Positions 21,779-37,504 are shown, numbered from the stretch's first letter. The stretch: 64,000 bases of DNA from Sambucus nigra (GCA_949130495.1 OX422211.1:448332719-448396718), one strand, 5' to 3'. A program made the numbers and translations. Notes: a model not told the origin generated them from the letters alone.

Positions 21779-24218
21779 TTAAAAAGGACTAAGGCTCTGA
21801 GGGGGGAACATTAGTAGTCTCGGCTGGGTTGACCTGATCAACATTAGTCACTTCAGCCACATCATCAGCAGGATCTACCCCTCTGAGCTCGGTCACTCCA
21901 AGAGTCGCAGTATCGACTGGAGCAGCGGCCTCGTCTTCTACCTCTTGTAGAGCCTGAGAAAATTAAGGGTCAGCAAAGCCGAGGCCCACAAAGTCGGAGG
22001 CCTTCAGAGTGCTAACCTCCTTCTCTCTGACCTCGGCCCATTTGGTAGTGGCCTTGATACCTCTTTCGAGGTATTCAAAGCCAAAACCCACGAACTCCTC
22101 AGAGACTTTGTAGTCTGAAATTATTCTCTGAGGTCTCTGCAAGGGCAGCCTCCATAGCCGCGTTGACCTTCCGCTGCAGAGCATCATCTTTATCCTTCAG
22201 GGCCTTGGCGTGGTTTTGGACGAGTACTGAAATATCTTTTTCCAAACCCTGGGCCTTATTTTCAAAATTCTTGGCCTTATTCTCAGAGTTCTGCAACTCT
22301 GTCTTCAGGCGGTCAACCTCGGCATTCAGGGCGCTCTCGACCTTCTCAGCCTCCTGCCCCTTCTGAATGAGGGGCAATTTCCTCATGGCCCAGTTAGACA
22401 GTTGGTACATGGAAGTCACACCCTGCACAGTCAATGAAGAGGTTAGATGGGAGTAAAATCAGACGTTACACATTATTGATAAAAGAAACAAGTCATACCT
22501 GGACGGCTCTGTGAAGGACGAACTCAATCATCATGGAGGTGTCCATGGCTCTGTAAAAATGCTTGTCTGACTCGGTCATCACATTGGTGAGTGCATCCAT
22601 GGCCTGTCCGCTGTTGCCGACCACGCTATCAGTGAGCTTCAGCTGGTCCAGACGAGCCGACAGGGTGTTGGCTGAGATGGGGATCGCAGCGTCTGAGGTC
22701 CTCTTTTGCCTCGAGGTCGGCCTCTGATCCTCAGAGGCCGGGACCTAGGGGGACCCTCTTCTTGGAAGCTTGGGATTTGGATGTAGTGGGAGATGGAGGA
22801 GGAGCATTCAGACCAACCTTCTTTCGCAAGCCTTGCCAAACTTGGAGCTGCCATCTCCCACTGTTCGTCTGGGATACCTGGTGGTCTCTCTGCAAAAGTT
22901 AAAAGATAAGGGTTAGAGATCAGATATAAATGAGTTCAGAGGTTAAACTTGAAAAAGAAAAATCCTTACCAAAGTCAACAAGGGGGCTCCCACCCAGGCT
23001 CGTCCCTGAGAGAAACTGAGGGGTCAGTAAATGCTCGAACTTAACAAACAATCCATGTTCCTCTTGGTCTTGTAGGGCCTTCACCTTTTTGCTATTTTGA
23101 AGACTTAGGCCAGGATCGGCCCTTGCAGACATGGTGACCTTACCCCATCTGAGGGGTATCCTCGGCTCAAAAGTGGAAGAGGGAACAGATGAGCCAAATT
23201 CCCATGGCCCTGAGGTGAAAAAATACCGGGGCTTCCAATTGTGATTCGAGGTCTGAGTAACCTGGAGCATCTTCTTCTCAGGCCTTCGAGCCACGAAGTG
23301 ATAGTAGCTCGGATGGTTTTTGGCCAAGGTAGGGACGTAACAACCAGAAAAGACCTGAACTGGGAGGTCACAGTGGTGGACTGCCCTCCACAAGATGATG
23401 GCCCCTATAATAACTCTCCAAGCATTGGGAGAGAGCTGCGAGGGGGCCAAGTTGATGAAGGAAATAATGGACCTGATGACGGGATGAATGGGTAGGCGAA
23501 ACCCTAACTTGAACATCTGCTCGTATAAGCAGATTTCTCCATCTTGGCCATGATAGGCCCTCTCTTCCCTCAGAGGTATCCTTAACTTGATGGAAGGGCT
23601 AATGGAGTATAAGTACCTAAAGCACAGAAGGTCTACCTTAGTGACTGTGCTCTCGAACTCTGCTGCTTCAGAGATGTCAACATCACTTTCAGCATCCTCA
23701 TCATCATTAAGCTCAACATCAGCCTGAGCAGACGTAGACGAGTGATGAGGGAATCTCTGAGCGAACTCAGCCCCTGTAACGGCCAATAGAGGGATGGCAT
23801 CAAGAATGGGTGGCACAGTCACATTTGGCTCAACAAGTTCGACCTCTGAAGAAGAATTTGAGGTGCTTGAGCCATTCTGGGACGAGGCTCGGCTGGAGAC
23901 CTCGGCCTGGTCAGGGGCCTGACCAGGCCGAGGTGTAAAATCCATGGCTTCTTGGAAAGAGTCCATAGACATGGGGTCTGAGGTGGAAGACTCAGACTCG
24001 GACATCGGCAATGGGTTGGAAGAGACGTCTGTCTGATAAAAGTTCTCAGGAGGATCAGGATATACCACCTTGAGAGGTGGGGGAAAGAGAGGTCTAATAG
24101 GGAACTCCTGAGACCTACGAGCTTCTTCCTGAGCTCTCTATATTTGCCTAATCTTTTCTAAGGTCTTCTCTCTAAGAGAGGGGGAGTCCTCAAGAAGCTG
24201 GTACAGGGGTCTGAGCAT
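21779..24218 (-). pseudogene. Antisense three-exon gene with Transposase_28-like domain
   Basis: Minus-strand gene inside the Tat element. Exon 1: 24218-22970, ATG at 24218, one in-frame TAG at 24140. Intron 1: 22969-22890 (GTAAGG...TTTTGCAG). Exon 2: 22889-22499, with at least one frameshift between ~22850 and 22690. Intron 2: 22498-22423 (GTATGA...TGTGCAG). Exon 3: 22422-21779, with a frameshift near 22135 and a TAA before FSQALQE; the natural stop would be 21781-21779. Exon 1 has an acidic Ser-rich start, then MFKLGFRLPIHPVIRSI and LSPNAWRVIIGAIILW, characteristic of PF04195 'putative gypsy type transposon'. Exons 2-3 encode a linker and a long coiled coil (AEVDRLKTELQNSENKAKN...). Function unknown. 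Confidence 0.8.
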
Positions 24219-24640
24219 CAGAGGATGACCCAAAACTTGGGACGACCCTAAACTTGGGAAAAATTCCTAAAGCTACAAACACGTTTGGCTTATAAAATGA
24301 AGAAGCCTAAAGATCAAACTAAGAAGTTTTCAAGAAAACCTAGTTCGCCTGAGTTAATGGAGCTCGCCGGAAAACTCAAAGAACCACCGGAAAACTCAAA
24401 ATCTCACCGAAAAATTCAAACCAAATGCCAAAAATAAAGGAAATGGAAAGGGAGAAGTACCTGAAGATAAATTGATGGATGAAACGAAGAGAACTCGCAA
24501 GAAAACCAGGGGAAATCCTCTGCAGAAGGGCGTTGAGTGGAGGAACTTAGAGAGAGAAAATCACAAGAGCTTTTGCGTGCGCGGGAAACGAAATGAAGAA
24601 GAAGAAAGAGAAAGGAAGGGTTTAAACCCTTAAGTACCTG
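24219..24640 (-). promoter_or_regulatory. Antisense leader and possible promoter
   Basis: Upstream of the antisense ATG, the minus strand has a TTTAAA-containing palindrome (about 24619-24632) followed by a C/T-rich leader (TTTCTCTTTCTTCTTC). It also has a good donor-like TCTTCAG|GTACTTCTCC at about 24463, suggesting a leader intron. No long coding frame fits. Together this resembles a plant 5' UTR driven from within the element; promoter activity is inferred only. Confidence 0.45.
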
Positions 24641-24810
24641 GCACACTTCCCAAGGCCCATCATTGCCTTGGGAAACCCAAGGGATAACTGACAGCACACG
24701 CCAACCAAATTGGCACGCTCTAGCTTGGGACAGATGTCATACAGGTGTTAACTTGGGACGGACAGGCCTCAGAGGGAAAGTAATCCCCTAGCCACTCGCT
24801 CTCGCATATG

Positions 24811-24829
24811 ACTAAAGGATGGGGGTGAT
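24811..24829 (+). other. Tat polypurine tract
   Basis: Purine-rich AAAGGATGGGGGTGA immediately before the 3' LTR at 24830, the expected primer site for plus-strand DNA synthesis. Confidence 0.75.
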
Positions 24830-25820
24830 TGATATGCCCAAGTATAACCTCGGCCCAGGGACACCTACCACGGCCGAGATGATGGCCGAGACATTAATCG
24901 ACCCTATGTAGGCCAGGGGCCCACGATATCATCCCTCGGCCAGACCTACCTCGGCCCAGACCGACACTACCATATACACTTCAATGGACACTACGCGCAT
25001 CGCAGGCATCAACAACATCCTCATGTACCTGGGTATAGAAACCTCGGTCAATAGTAGGTCGAGGTGACAAGGAGCCCTGATCACCTTCAACATGGAACCA
25101 GTCCTACCTCGGCTTGGGTCGAGGTGATGAGAAGCATTAATAATCATCAGAATGCTATATGTCCAATCTCGGCGAGGGCCGAGCCCAGCATATGTCTCGG
25201 CTGAGATCAGGTCGAGACTCCTTATGACACTTCTCGGATTGAACGGACATCAAGCCTTTACAGCTCGGCCTCTCCCAGGCCGAGGTCATTCACCGATATG
25301 ACTGCTGAGCATCTGTTGACATTTGGATAAGGACAGCTGGGCACAAATCAGTTGTAACAAGATTATTCTCAACATGTGGGAGAATATTTCATCATCATTA
25401 CTTACATGTGACAGTGACAGATGGCATTCCCACATTGGTGAGGATATCACACACATGCTCATTGCATGCATGGGGGGTACATTACGCCCCCTAGGCACTA
25501 TATATAGGGGTCATCCCCTACCTTACAAAAGGATCCTGTTATTAAACCCTAGATGAAACTCTGTCTAAATATACAGTAGAGAGAGAGAGAGAGAGCTTGA
25601 GAGAATTGTATCTATGGCCATTAGTGCCTTCATTCAGTGAAATTACTCACACACTCACAGTGGGCGTAGGCCAGATTGGCTGAACCACTCATATTCCGGT
25701 GTTGATTCCTCATATTCTCACCTCATTCTCTTATCTCTTTATATAGTTGTGCTGCCATTATTATTCATATATTGAGCTTGGAAACACCTTATCTGGTGGT
25801 GCTGATTCTTAGCATCATCA
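24830..25820 (+). repeat. Tat 3' LTR
   Basis: 991 bp, nearly identical to 13824-14809. Differences include about 25 substitutions, a 1-bp deletion after GGATCCTG and a 6-bp longer AG-repeat. Many are C/T or G/A changes within the CTCGGCC/GGCCGAG words, as expected for methylated CpG decay. Confidence 0.95.
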
Positions 25821-25825
25821 GTAAG

Positions 25826-26010
25826 GGTTGGATAAGTCTACCGGGATGCTAGTGTTCTATCTTTTCTAGTTGACAAGTAAGACATCTTCTTACAAAATTC
25901 TCAATATCATTTCTCATATTTGCCCACCAATACTGTTTCTTCAATGTGTGGTACTTCTTGGAACTTCCAGGGTGAATCATAAACTTAGAATGGTCGGCTT
26001 AAAGTAATAC
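25826..26010 (-). pseudogene. G2 integrase zinc-binding domain
   Basis: Minus-strand translation gives MIHPGSSKKYHTLKKQYWW and VRRCLTCQLEK, the chromovirus integrase HHCC module ('HPGxxKMYxxLKxxYWWxxM...CxxCQxxK'). It ends at LIQPLL, exactly where the Tat element inserted; the core continues at 13818 with PIPKRK. Confidence 0.85.
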
Positions 26011-26600
26011 TTCTTCTCAAAGAGATTAATTATCAGGCACATAAAATCTATTTCTAAATCGTAAGCATGTTTCCTTATCATATCATAAGTCATGGTTTTT
26101 ATACTGAATATGTTGTGGAAAAGGATCTTGGGATTGCTATGCTAAGATTTTCTTCCTCAAATTTAGATATGCAATTATATTGGAAAATTTTGAGAAATGA
26201 CTTATCAATTGAAGATCATATTCCTGTATGGTAGAAATAATGCCATAAGAAATCAAAGTTTGGAGTCTTTCAATGGGATTATGACGTGAAGCATCACATT
26301 ACCTTATCCTGGGTGGTATTCTTATTTAAACTAATAATCTTTCGAAAATTTTTATCCAATTTCTTTGTCTTAGATATAAATCTTTTTGAGCGAAGATATA
26401 TTTGAAGCTATTATAATCGAAAAAGTCTTGAAATTCTTCACCATAAAGGTAACAAAGCCAGGTCTTTAAAATAAAAACTACAGCAGCTAACTCAAGATCA
26501 TGGACAGGGTAATTACACTCATGGATTTTGATATGTCATGATCCATACTCTACTAATCTCCCTCTTTTCATTAAAATACATCCTAAACCCTACTACGAAG
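26011..26600 (-). pseudogene. G2 RNase H remnant
   Basis: Minus-strand frame around 26530-26380 reads HECNYPVHDLELAAVVFILK, then LYGEEF and LRQRNW. These match 'HExNYPTHDLELAAVVFALKxWRHYLYG...LNLRQRRWLE' of chromovirus RNase H. Several stops; no long open frame. Confidence 0.75.
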
Positions 26601-27440
26601 TTTCGATATTTACACCATAGCGTACATCACTAGAAGGAATAGTTAGGACTGGAGTAGTAGTTAATTTGTCGTTTAAAATTAGGAATGCTTGATCACATTC
26701 ATCAGTCCATACAAATGGTACTTCCTTCATAGTTAACTTTAAGAAGGGAAGAGCAATGTGAGACAATTCATCCATAAAACGACAATAATATCCTGCTAAT
26801 CCTAGGAAACTTTTTATCTCAGTGATATTGATAGGATTTTTCCATTCTAAATTGGTTGAAATTTTGGTGGGATCAACTTGGATTCCATTTTCAGAAATCA
26901 CATATCCTAGGAATTTTACTTCTTTCACTAAGAAATCACATTTTCTTTTTTTAGCATATAACCCATGGTTTCTTAAAGTGCCTAAGATTATCTCTAAATG
27001 TTGGACATGCTCTACTGAATTTTTGGAATAAGGAAGAATATCATCAATGAATACAATAATAAATTAGTCAAGAAAATGTCTAAAGATTTTGTTCATAAGG
27101 TTTATAAAAGCCCATAACGAGTTTGGAAAGCAACCTTTAAAATATCTTCTTCTCTTACTCTAAATTGATGGTAACTAAATCATAAGTATATTTTAGAAAA
27201 GCCCCTCGCTCCTCAAAGTTGATCAAATAAATCTCTAATTCTGGGTTGAGAATACTTATTCTTAATAGTCACTGAGTTTAGCTTATAATTATCTACACAT
27301 AACCTAAAGCTTCCATCTTTTTTCTTGACAAATAATATGGGAGCTCCCAAGGAGAAGGAGTAAGGCATATAAAACCCTTTTCAAGAAGATCATCTAGTTA
27401 GGTACCAAGTTCTTGAAATTCTAAAGGAGCCATTCGATAC
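26593..27440 (-). pseudogene. G2 reverse transcriptase
   Basis: 26928-26593 encodes VKFLGYVISENGIQVDPTKI, FLGLAGYYCRFM and PFVWTDECDQAF, the end of RT and the connection domain. Just upstream, ~27056-27030 gives IVFIDDILPYSK, the Ty3-type active site with Phe in the first position (usual YIDDIL). The palm and fingers region up to ~27440 is recognisable but stop-ridden. Confidence 0.82.
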
Positions 27441-27599
27441 GGAGGTATCGAAATAAGGAGAGTATCGGGATAAATATTTATACTAAATTTTATTTCTCGG
27501 GAAAGGGGTATTCCTAGTAATTTTTTTGGAAAAATATCTTCCAATTGTTCCAAAATTCTTGGAATTAAGGAAAAGGAATTTTGAATTGGGGAGGTTGAT

Positions 27600-27960
27600 G
27601 GCTCAGAAGTACCTAATCTTTGAAATACAAAGGAATAATTGTCTTGGTTTCAAAAATAAATTTTCTTTACATGACAATTGATATAAGCGTGATGTCTTGA
27701 TAAAACATCCATCCCGATAATAATATTGAAACCACAAATATCTAAAATTATCAAATTTACCAAAAGCGTACCTAAACCTAGCTGAATTTTATAATTTTCG
27801 TACCCTTGAGTAGGTGTATTGATTTCACCCATAGGTAGTTCTATTTTCAATGGAACAGTTAAAGATGTAGATAATAATGGTAAAAATTTAGCTAGTTTAG
27901 ACTTATAAACGAATGTGTTGAACCAAAATATAATAAAATATAAGTGGGAAGATTATGGAA
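27600..27960 (-). pseudogene. G2 protease remnant
   Basis: 27850-27650 encodes CGFNIIIGMDVLSRHHAYIN, matching the protease C-terminal motif 'xxFDVILGMDWLxxHxAxIxC'. The upstream position of the DSGSTHSF motif (~27930) is present but its catalytic Asp triplet is degenerate. Confidence 0.75.
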
Positions 27961-27999
27961 AAGTATTGTACCTTCTATCACGTCATGGGAGTTTCTTAT

Positions 28000-29640
28000 A
28001 GGTAGTATAACACAATGCTTTCCAGGGCGAGGGACTAGTACAATTTTTTTAGTAGGACTTGGCTTGGGTTTGTTTTTGGATAGGGCGAGAATTTTTAATT
28101 CTCAAGGGATTACATAACTAATAGCGGATTGGAGGAGATGTCAACTTAGGACACTGTGGGTGAATATGTCATACTTTCTTGACATTCATGACAACGAATC
28201 AATGGATGAGTAGTGTTATGATGAATTTGGGAATAAACTTGTCCATTTAAATTTGGATAAGGTTGAGGTACAGATTAAGGTAAGGTCCTAACAATATGAT
28301 TATTTCTAATAACAGGATGAGTGGATCGTAGAACACTAGAAGAATTTTGTTCCACAATTTCTACAACATCGATAAGTTGAGAGATCTCAAATTTGTAAAG
28401 GGGTGATAAAAGTCCAGATTCTTAGATGTAGTCATCTTTCAAACTTCTTATAGTTCTTTATTTCGGTATCCACATACTCAATGGAGTAAAGAGAGAACTC
28501 GGTAAACTTGGCTTCTTACTAAGATACAGACAAATTTATTTATTGTAACCTTAAGAAATATATAGTTCATTGATCACCTTCAATTTCAAAAAAATACTTT
28601 TTGAAGAAGATTTCTTCAAATTGCTCCCAAGTTAATGTAGAAACATTATAATTACGTGGCATGGCTTTCTACTACAAATCAGCTTCACCTTCGAACATAT
28701 AGGCAACTAGAAATATTCGATGATATGCATATATCCCTACTCCATTAAGAATTTTCACAACCCGACGAATCCATATCTCAGCTTCACTGATACCTGGTTT
28801 CCAAGAAACAAAGGAAGTTGTTGTCTAAAAAATTCTTTGAGAGCATTAATTCTACGGATTTCATCTAATATTTTCTCTGGAGATGGATGAAGAATTTTTT
28901 GTTATCGGGTTAAGGATGTTAATTCTTTAAGACATCGCATAATTCCTTTAGTGTGCGTTTGTTCAGTTTGAGTTCAGGTGGAGGGAATTCGAGTAATAAC
29001 CATCCTAAAATATAATAGAATAGTCACAATGATACATAAGAACATAAAACAAAGAGTATTTCACAAGCCTAGTTATATTATACAAAAAGATAGAGTTATA
29101 TATTACATTAGATTATTTAGTCACAATATTACCTATTCTACATAAAATAGAGTTGTCAACCTTCTACTATAGTAGTTAGTCAAACTATACACATTACTTT
29201 ATTTGTTATATTACATTATGAGGGACATTTTTTCTTTCTTGATTTCCTAAGTAGGAATAACAACAACAGTTTATAAAGAATCAGAATTCGAAACTTCAAA
29301 AAAGTCATCAGGCTCAGATGGATCATCATTGGAAGAATCACTTGAATCTAAAGAAAGCCCAATTATAAGTTTGCCGTTTGATGTAGCCTTGGGATAAGGC
29401 AATGGACATGGTTGTCCATTGGCTAGAGCAAGATTTATTGCTTCTTGGAGTATAACTGGATCATCCACATAATCAATTATTTTTCTCATGACTAATACCT
29501 CTTTTGCGACTTTATTTGTTAATACCAGTCTCTTTATGTCAGTGCTTGAGCCTACCCAATCCGCATGAACGATGTGAACCATTTCTCTGAGTCGTGCAAA
29601 TGTTTCTTCTCTAATAGTAGTCTCCAACCGGTTGTTAGGA
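28000..29640 (-). pseudogene. G2 gag remnant
   Basis: Includes a zinc-knuckle trace CHECQE followed, after a frameshift, by HIHPQC near 28150-28190 (CX2CX4HX4C spacing). The only substantial open frame is 29627-29271 (118 codons), beginning METTIREETF and ending in an acidic Ser/Asp-rich tail; I recognise no domain in it, and it sits at the N-terminal side of gag, ~170 bp from the primer binding site. The rest is interrupted by many stops. Confidence 0.55.
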
Positions 29641-29793
29641 ATGATCCAACTAATAGTCCCACATGTTCATGATGCAAAACAAAATTTACTATATAATATT
29701 GATAAAGAATTTATAAAAAGATAAAACAACTAATAGTATATAATAAAATTGCCGTATAGGATTCTAACTCGGCGAAATGTTAATTTTAAAACA

Positions 29794-29806
29794 TGCTTTG
29801 ATACCA
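29794..29806 (-). other. G2 primer binding site
   Basis: The minus strand reads TGGTATCAAAGCA three bases inside the right LTR, an initiator tRNA-Met type site with one change from TGGTATCAGAGC. Confidence 0.85.
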
Positions 29807-29809
29807 ACA

Positions 29810-33425
<3,616 letters not shown>

Positions 33426-33428
33426 AAT

Positions 33429-33440
33429 TGGTATGAGAGG
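33429..33440 (+). other. Sirevirus-like primer binding site
   Basis: TGGTATGAGAGG three bases after the LTR end, a mutated form of the tRNA-Met type site TGGTATCAGAGC. Confidence 0.7.
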
Positions 33441-33539
33441 GAGTTAAGCTAATTTATCGCGTGATTTTTGTTTTTTGCAAAAAAATGTGTGATATTGATT
33501 TTTTTAAAATCAATTTTTGTGAAAAAAAATCACAATTTT

Positions 33540-34355
33540 TTCGATGGAGCACTTATGTAATCGGGTACCCCCCTTTGATGACACGAGTCAGAGTTTTGAT
33601 GATATAAATTGTTTGAATTTGACGTTTGCTAAAAGAATTGATTTTTTTCAAAAAAGCAAATTCTCGTTTTAAATCCATTATGGATCACTTGAAAGCGATT
33701 CAAAGTCAGAGATTTTTATAGTGAGAAATTTGTTACCTTGGACCATGACGTTGTTTCTTTAAAATTTTCCAAGAAGGAGAGTGATGATAGGGTCCTATTT
33801 TTAGAAGAAGAATTAGAGGACCTTAAAAATTCGATGATTTATATTTGTGACAAAGAGGATAAAAATATTTTAATCAATGATTTTATGACACGTGAAAAGA
33901 CTCTTAGGGAAAAGTTTTTATTTATTGAGGGGGAGCGAGATTACCTTCTAGGTTTGATTGATAATTAGAAGAAGGAGTCCCTCAGATTGGAAGAGTCTAA
34001 TTATTTTCTTGAGTAAAAAATTTTGAAGTTAAAAAATGATTTGACAGACTCGAGTAGGTTTGATAGTGATGGTAATGGCTCGTTTTGTTCTCATGCTTTG
34101 AGTGTAAAAGTCAAGACCATAGTTTGTTTTAAAGGGTCAACCATTCCCAAGGACGTCAGACAAGGTCAAACCATAGGTTTCGTTCCACCCGTTTACACAT
34201 GTTCATACTGTGGTAGGAAATGTCACCTTAGGAGTTTTTGTTTTGATCTAGGAAAAAGTCCTAGGAAGTTTATGTCTAGTATTACCTTGGTTCCTAAATC
34301 CCCCACACGACGTTTCACATCTATTTGGGTTTGGAAATCATTTTGGAGGCATTAA
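33540..34355 (+). pseudogene. Sirevirus-like gag C-terminal remnant
   Basis: 33738-33968 encodes a charged coiled-coil-like segment (LFLEEELEDLKNSM, TREKTLREKF). 34023-34355 encodes a zinc knuckle CSYCGRKCHLRSFC with the CX2CX4HX4C spacing, close to the Sirevirus gag form 'CxYCGKxGHIRPFC'. The two are separated by in-frame stops. The N-terminal UBN2-type gag domain is not visible. Confidence 0.7.
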
Positions 34356-35953
34356 ATTTTAGACAAGTTGATTCCCGTTTGCTTGCACATGATTCTTCTC
34401 TTGCCAAATCATATAGATGATTGTGTTTGCATTTTTTGTCATACACTAGTTGTGGTTTCATGATATATATTTGCTAGTGTAATGACATGTACTTTTTGTA
34501 TTTGAAATTTTTTAAAAAATACAAAAAAGATTTTATTTTGATAAAATTTTGAAAACCCAAAAAGATTTTTGTACTTTGTTTACACCATTTATGGATGGAC
34601 ACTTAGGATGACAGAGTCACAACATCATTCCATTTTTTTATGTGACTATTTGATAGTGTTTTGAGACAATAGGTCAATTCATCCATGTGCTTTATAATAT
34701 TTGGAGCCATTGAGATGTAATTAAGTGTTACTTCCTACATGTTTGACTCATGATTTCCTTTATTGCACACATGCACAAATTTGTTTGATTATTGTTATTA
34801 TCCTATCACATGTTGGTTGAGTGTTTTCACTTCAATCCTGTCCTTAAAATGAACCAAGCGCGATAAAACTTGACAAGAAAATAGTGTATGTAAGAACCGT
34901 TTGGCGAGTTGTGTGCTTTATTTGAAAACAGTGAAGGACTACGAAAGGTAATCATCTATCCTTTGTGATTAAGCCACCGTTTAAATTGGACCTAGAAAAT
35001 TGAGGAATTTTATTATCCGGGGTCCAAAGAGGTTTAAAAGAGCCCAAAAAAAATTTAAAGGCAATAAAAAAAAATTCATGCCAAAAAGGGCCCATTATGT
35101 TTTTGCACCAATTCTCCAATGTTTGAGAATTTAGATTACCTCTAAAAGCAAATATGCATGAGGGAGTTTGGATGGAATTTAAAACGGATTTGCACGTCCT
35201 TGAAAGTCTTAAAAAAGATCTAAATAGTTTGGACGTTATTGGTGTGGAAATTATTTAAATTTTGATTTGATAATTTGATTTAGACGATGTTATCTAAATT
35301 ACACCTAAGGATATTTTTGATGTTCATTCGTTAGGAGTACACATATTCATCGTGTACATATGACTGATTAAGTTTATTTACCCATCGAATGTGTTCACAC
35401 CCATTCATTCCATTTCCATGACTTGGTTGTTTTAGTATAAATCCATGGTGTGTGAATTTTTGTATCTTATTTTTGTTCGAAAATTTGGAAAAATAAAAAA
35501 TAGTTTGTTGAATATTTTGAGATACTCCTTTGCATATACGTAGTTTGATCCTTGTTTGCTACGCTTTTTGTTGTGACACTCCAAGTTTTGATTGTTTCTT
35601 CTTATCTTTCTATTTGGGGACATCATAAAAAGGAGGAGAAAGAATTATCATGTTAAGGGGGAGTTTTTGCATTATGGGGGAGATTTGATGTATTAATGCT
35701 TTATTCTTATATCATTTCAAACTCGATGCGTCACGAAGGTTTTTGCTTTATCTCATGTGTGTAGGTACAAAGATTGAAGATCATTATATTGCACACCCTA
35801 ATGAGAAAATCTTTGAGATTCGATGGAGATTTTTGAAGCACAGTTTGAGATCTTACAAATTTATTCATGGGAGGGTAGATTTGTATATGCAATTTGGTAT
35901 TTGATAATTCGAATGTTTTTATGTATGTTCCGGCATAGACATAGGGGGAGATT
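34356..35953 (+). other. Sirevirus-like 3' non-coding region with multiple polypurine tracts
   Basis: No RT, RNase H or integrase motifs are found. Three G-rich tracts lie near the end: TAAGGGGGAG at about 35654-35663, TATGGGGGAGATTT at 35674-35687, and ATAGGGGGAGATT at 35941-35953 directly before the LTR. Multiple polypurine tracts are a known conserved Sirevirus feature. Confidence 0.6.
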
Positions 35954-37022
35954 TGTAAGGACATATTTCTATATATGTTCATCACAATTAATTATATCGT
36001 ATACCGTTACATCCTTCAAAGAAGTTCAAGAGCAATCTACATCAAGACGAATCCAAATATATCAAGGTTCTTCATCAAAAAGCCTCCGCAAAGTTTACTT
36101 TGGTAAGGTTATGTTTTAAATACCTTAACTTTGCACTTAGAGCTTTGGGATATTTATTCAAATATTTTCTAAGTGTTGAAGCGGGCTTTTTTCGTCAAAA
36201 TTTGAGAATGAGTAATTTTTCTAAGTCCTGTAGCATACCTCGATTTTGATGCCCAGGCCGTTCAAGCGAAATCTCATCTCGTTCGAGCGACATGGAGATG
36301 TCGCGCGATGTCGTTCAAATGACACGTGTACTTCGTTCGAGCGAGATCCCTATTTCGTTCGAACGACTGAGGTGTCGCATTTTTTTTATAAATACTCATT
36401 AAATGATTTCGTTTTCAGTAAGAAGTCCCAGCGTTTTAAAAGACTGAAAACTGCGAAACTGCAGAATCCTTTTGACTTCTTCTTTTAGGGTTTAATCCCT
36501 TTTTGTTTTCAATTCACAAAAATCCCATATTCTTTGGTGAATTATTTTGGTGTTCAAGAACACACTTTACTTTTGATCATTCTTTATGGGGAGAACTCTA
36601 CAACCGGAGAGCTGCGTTCTACTGTGGAGGGAGACTTTGTGAAGATTGGGCTGCATGTCCATGTGGATTCGCTGCGTGTGAATTCATTGCTCAAGATAGA
36701 ACCGCGTGTTCTTGTTGAGTAGCTGTGATTGTTCCATTGGTGACGACGCCGACCGACACCTACGGGTATTCATGTGTCACCCTATTTCATTGTAATCCGT
36801 GTAAGTTATTATTTACAAATTATAATGAAATAAAAAGGTTTTGCCCTGCGAGGATTTAACCTGAAATTTGTGTCGCTTGCTTTATTTATATATGAGTTGA
36901 CACACGTACACACGTAGTTGCATGTTTAGGGGCTGAATTGATTTGGTTTAAAAATAGACTTTAATTAAATAAGTGTGCCAAAGTAGAAATTTGCAAATTT
37001 AATCAATTATCACACAGTCATA
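35954..37022 (+). repeat. Sirevirus-like 3' LTR
   Basis: Aligns with 32349-33425 throughout. Its end (…CACACAGTCATA) runs into an AT repeat that replaces the expected TTTTACA, so the edge is approximate. Confidence 0.8.
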
Positions 37023-37039
37023 TATATATATATATATAT

Positions 37040-37410
37040 TTATCACTCGCTATATATGTTTAATCGTATCCCCAGAGATGGACCCCGGGGATACATCCCT
37101 CGTCCTCTATTTGGCTCCAGGCATTACGCATCACACAGAATCACCTGGTCGGAATCTCACCACTGATCCCAAACGAAACACATATAATGGAGGCAGTCAT
37201 AGACATACGTACGGGTGTCACAACCATACCAAAATTTACCCAATCGGTCTCCAAACTAATATTTATTCTCACACATGGATTGTCCATGTAACAGTCCTAC
37301 GACCCAGGGAATCAATCCGACGCCTATTGTTCAATGTGAGGGTGGACTGCCCACTATGTGCAACCTCCTACGATAGCACTATCGAGTAGGTATGTTTAAT
37401 AAATACAAGT

Positions 37411-37412
<2 letters not shown>
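37040..37412 (-). repeat. G1 5' LTR, middle fragment
   Basis: Aligns with 7425-7770 of the G1 3' LTR (ATCGTATCCCCAGA, CCACTGATCCCAAACGAAA, ACCTCCTACGATA...ACTAT). It stops at CAAGTA, where the microsatellite insert begins. Confidence 0.75.
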
Positions 37413-37496
<84 letters not shown>

Positions 37497-37504
37497 CCAC
37501 TGTT

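Larger units (their letters stand above)
13824..25820 (+). mobile_element. Complete Tat-lineage Ty3/gypsy retrotransposon
   Basis: 11,997-bp element. 5' LTR 13824-14809 (986 bp), 3' LTR 24830-25820 (991 bp); both start TGATATGCCC and end AGCATCATCA. A perfect 5-bp TSD GTAAG flanks it at 13819-13823 and 25821-25825. Order: LTR, primer binding site, gag, protease, RT, RNase H, a second archaeal-type RNase H, integrase, 129-bp tandem repeats, an antisense spliced gene, polypurine tract, LTR. Dual RNase H plus antisense ORFs define the Tat lineage (Retand-like). The LTRs differ by about 25 substitutions and two indels by eye (2.5%), so insertion is fairly recent. The sense polyprotein carries seven stops and one frameshift, so this copy is not autonomous. 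Confidence 0.93.

Noticed and set aside
22163..23495. Plus-strand ORFs at 22163-22366 and 23241-23495
   Set aside because: Opposite-strand shadows of the antisense gene, without domains.
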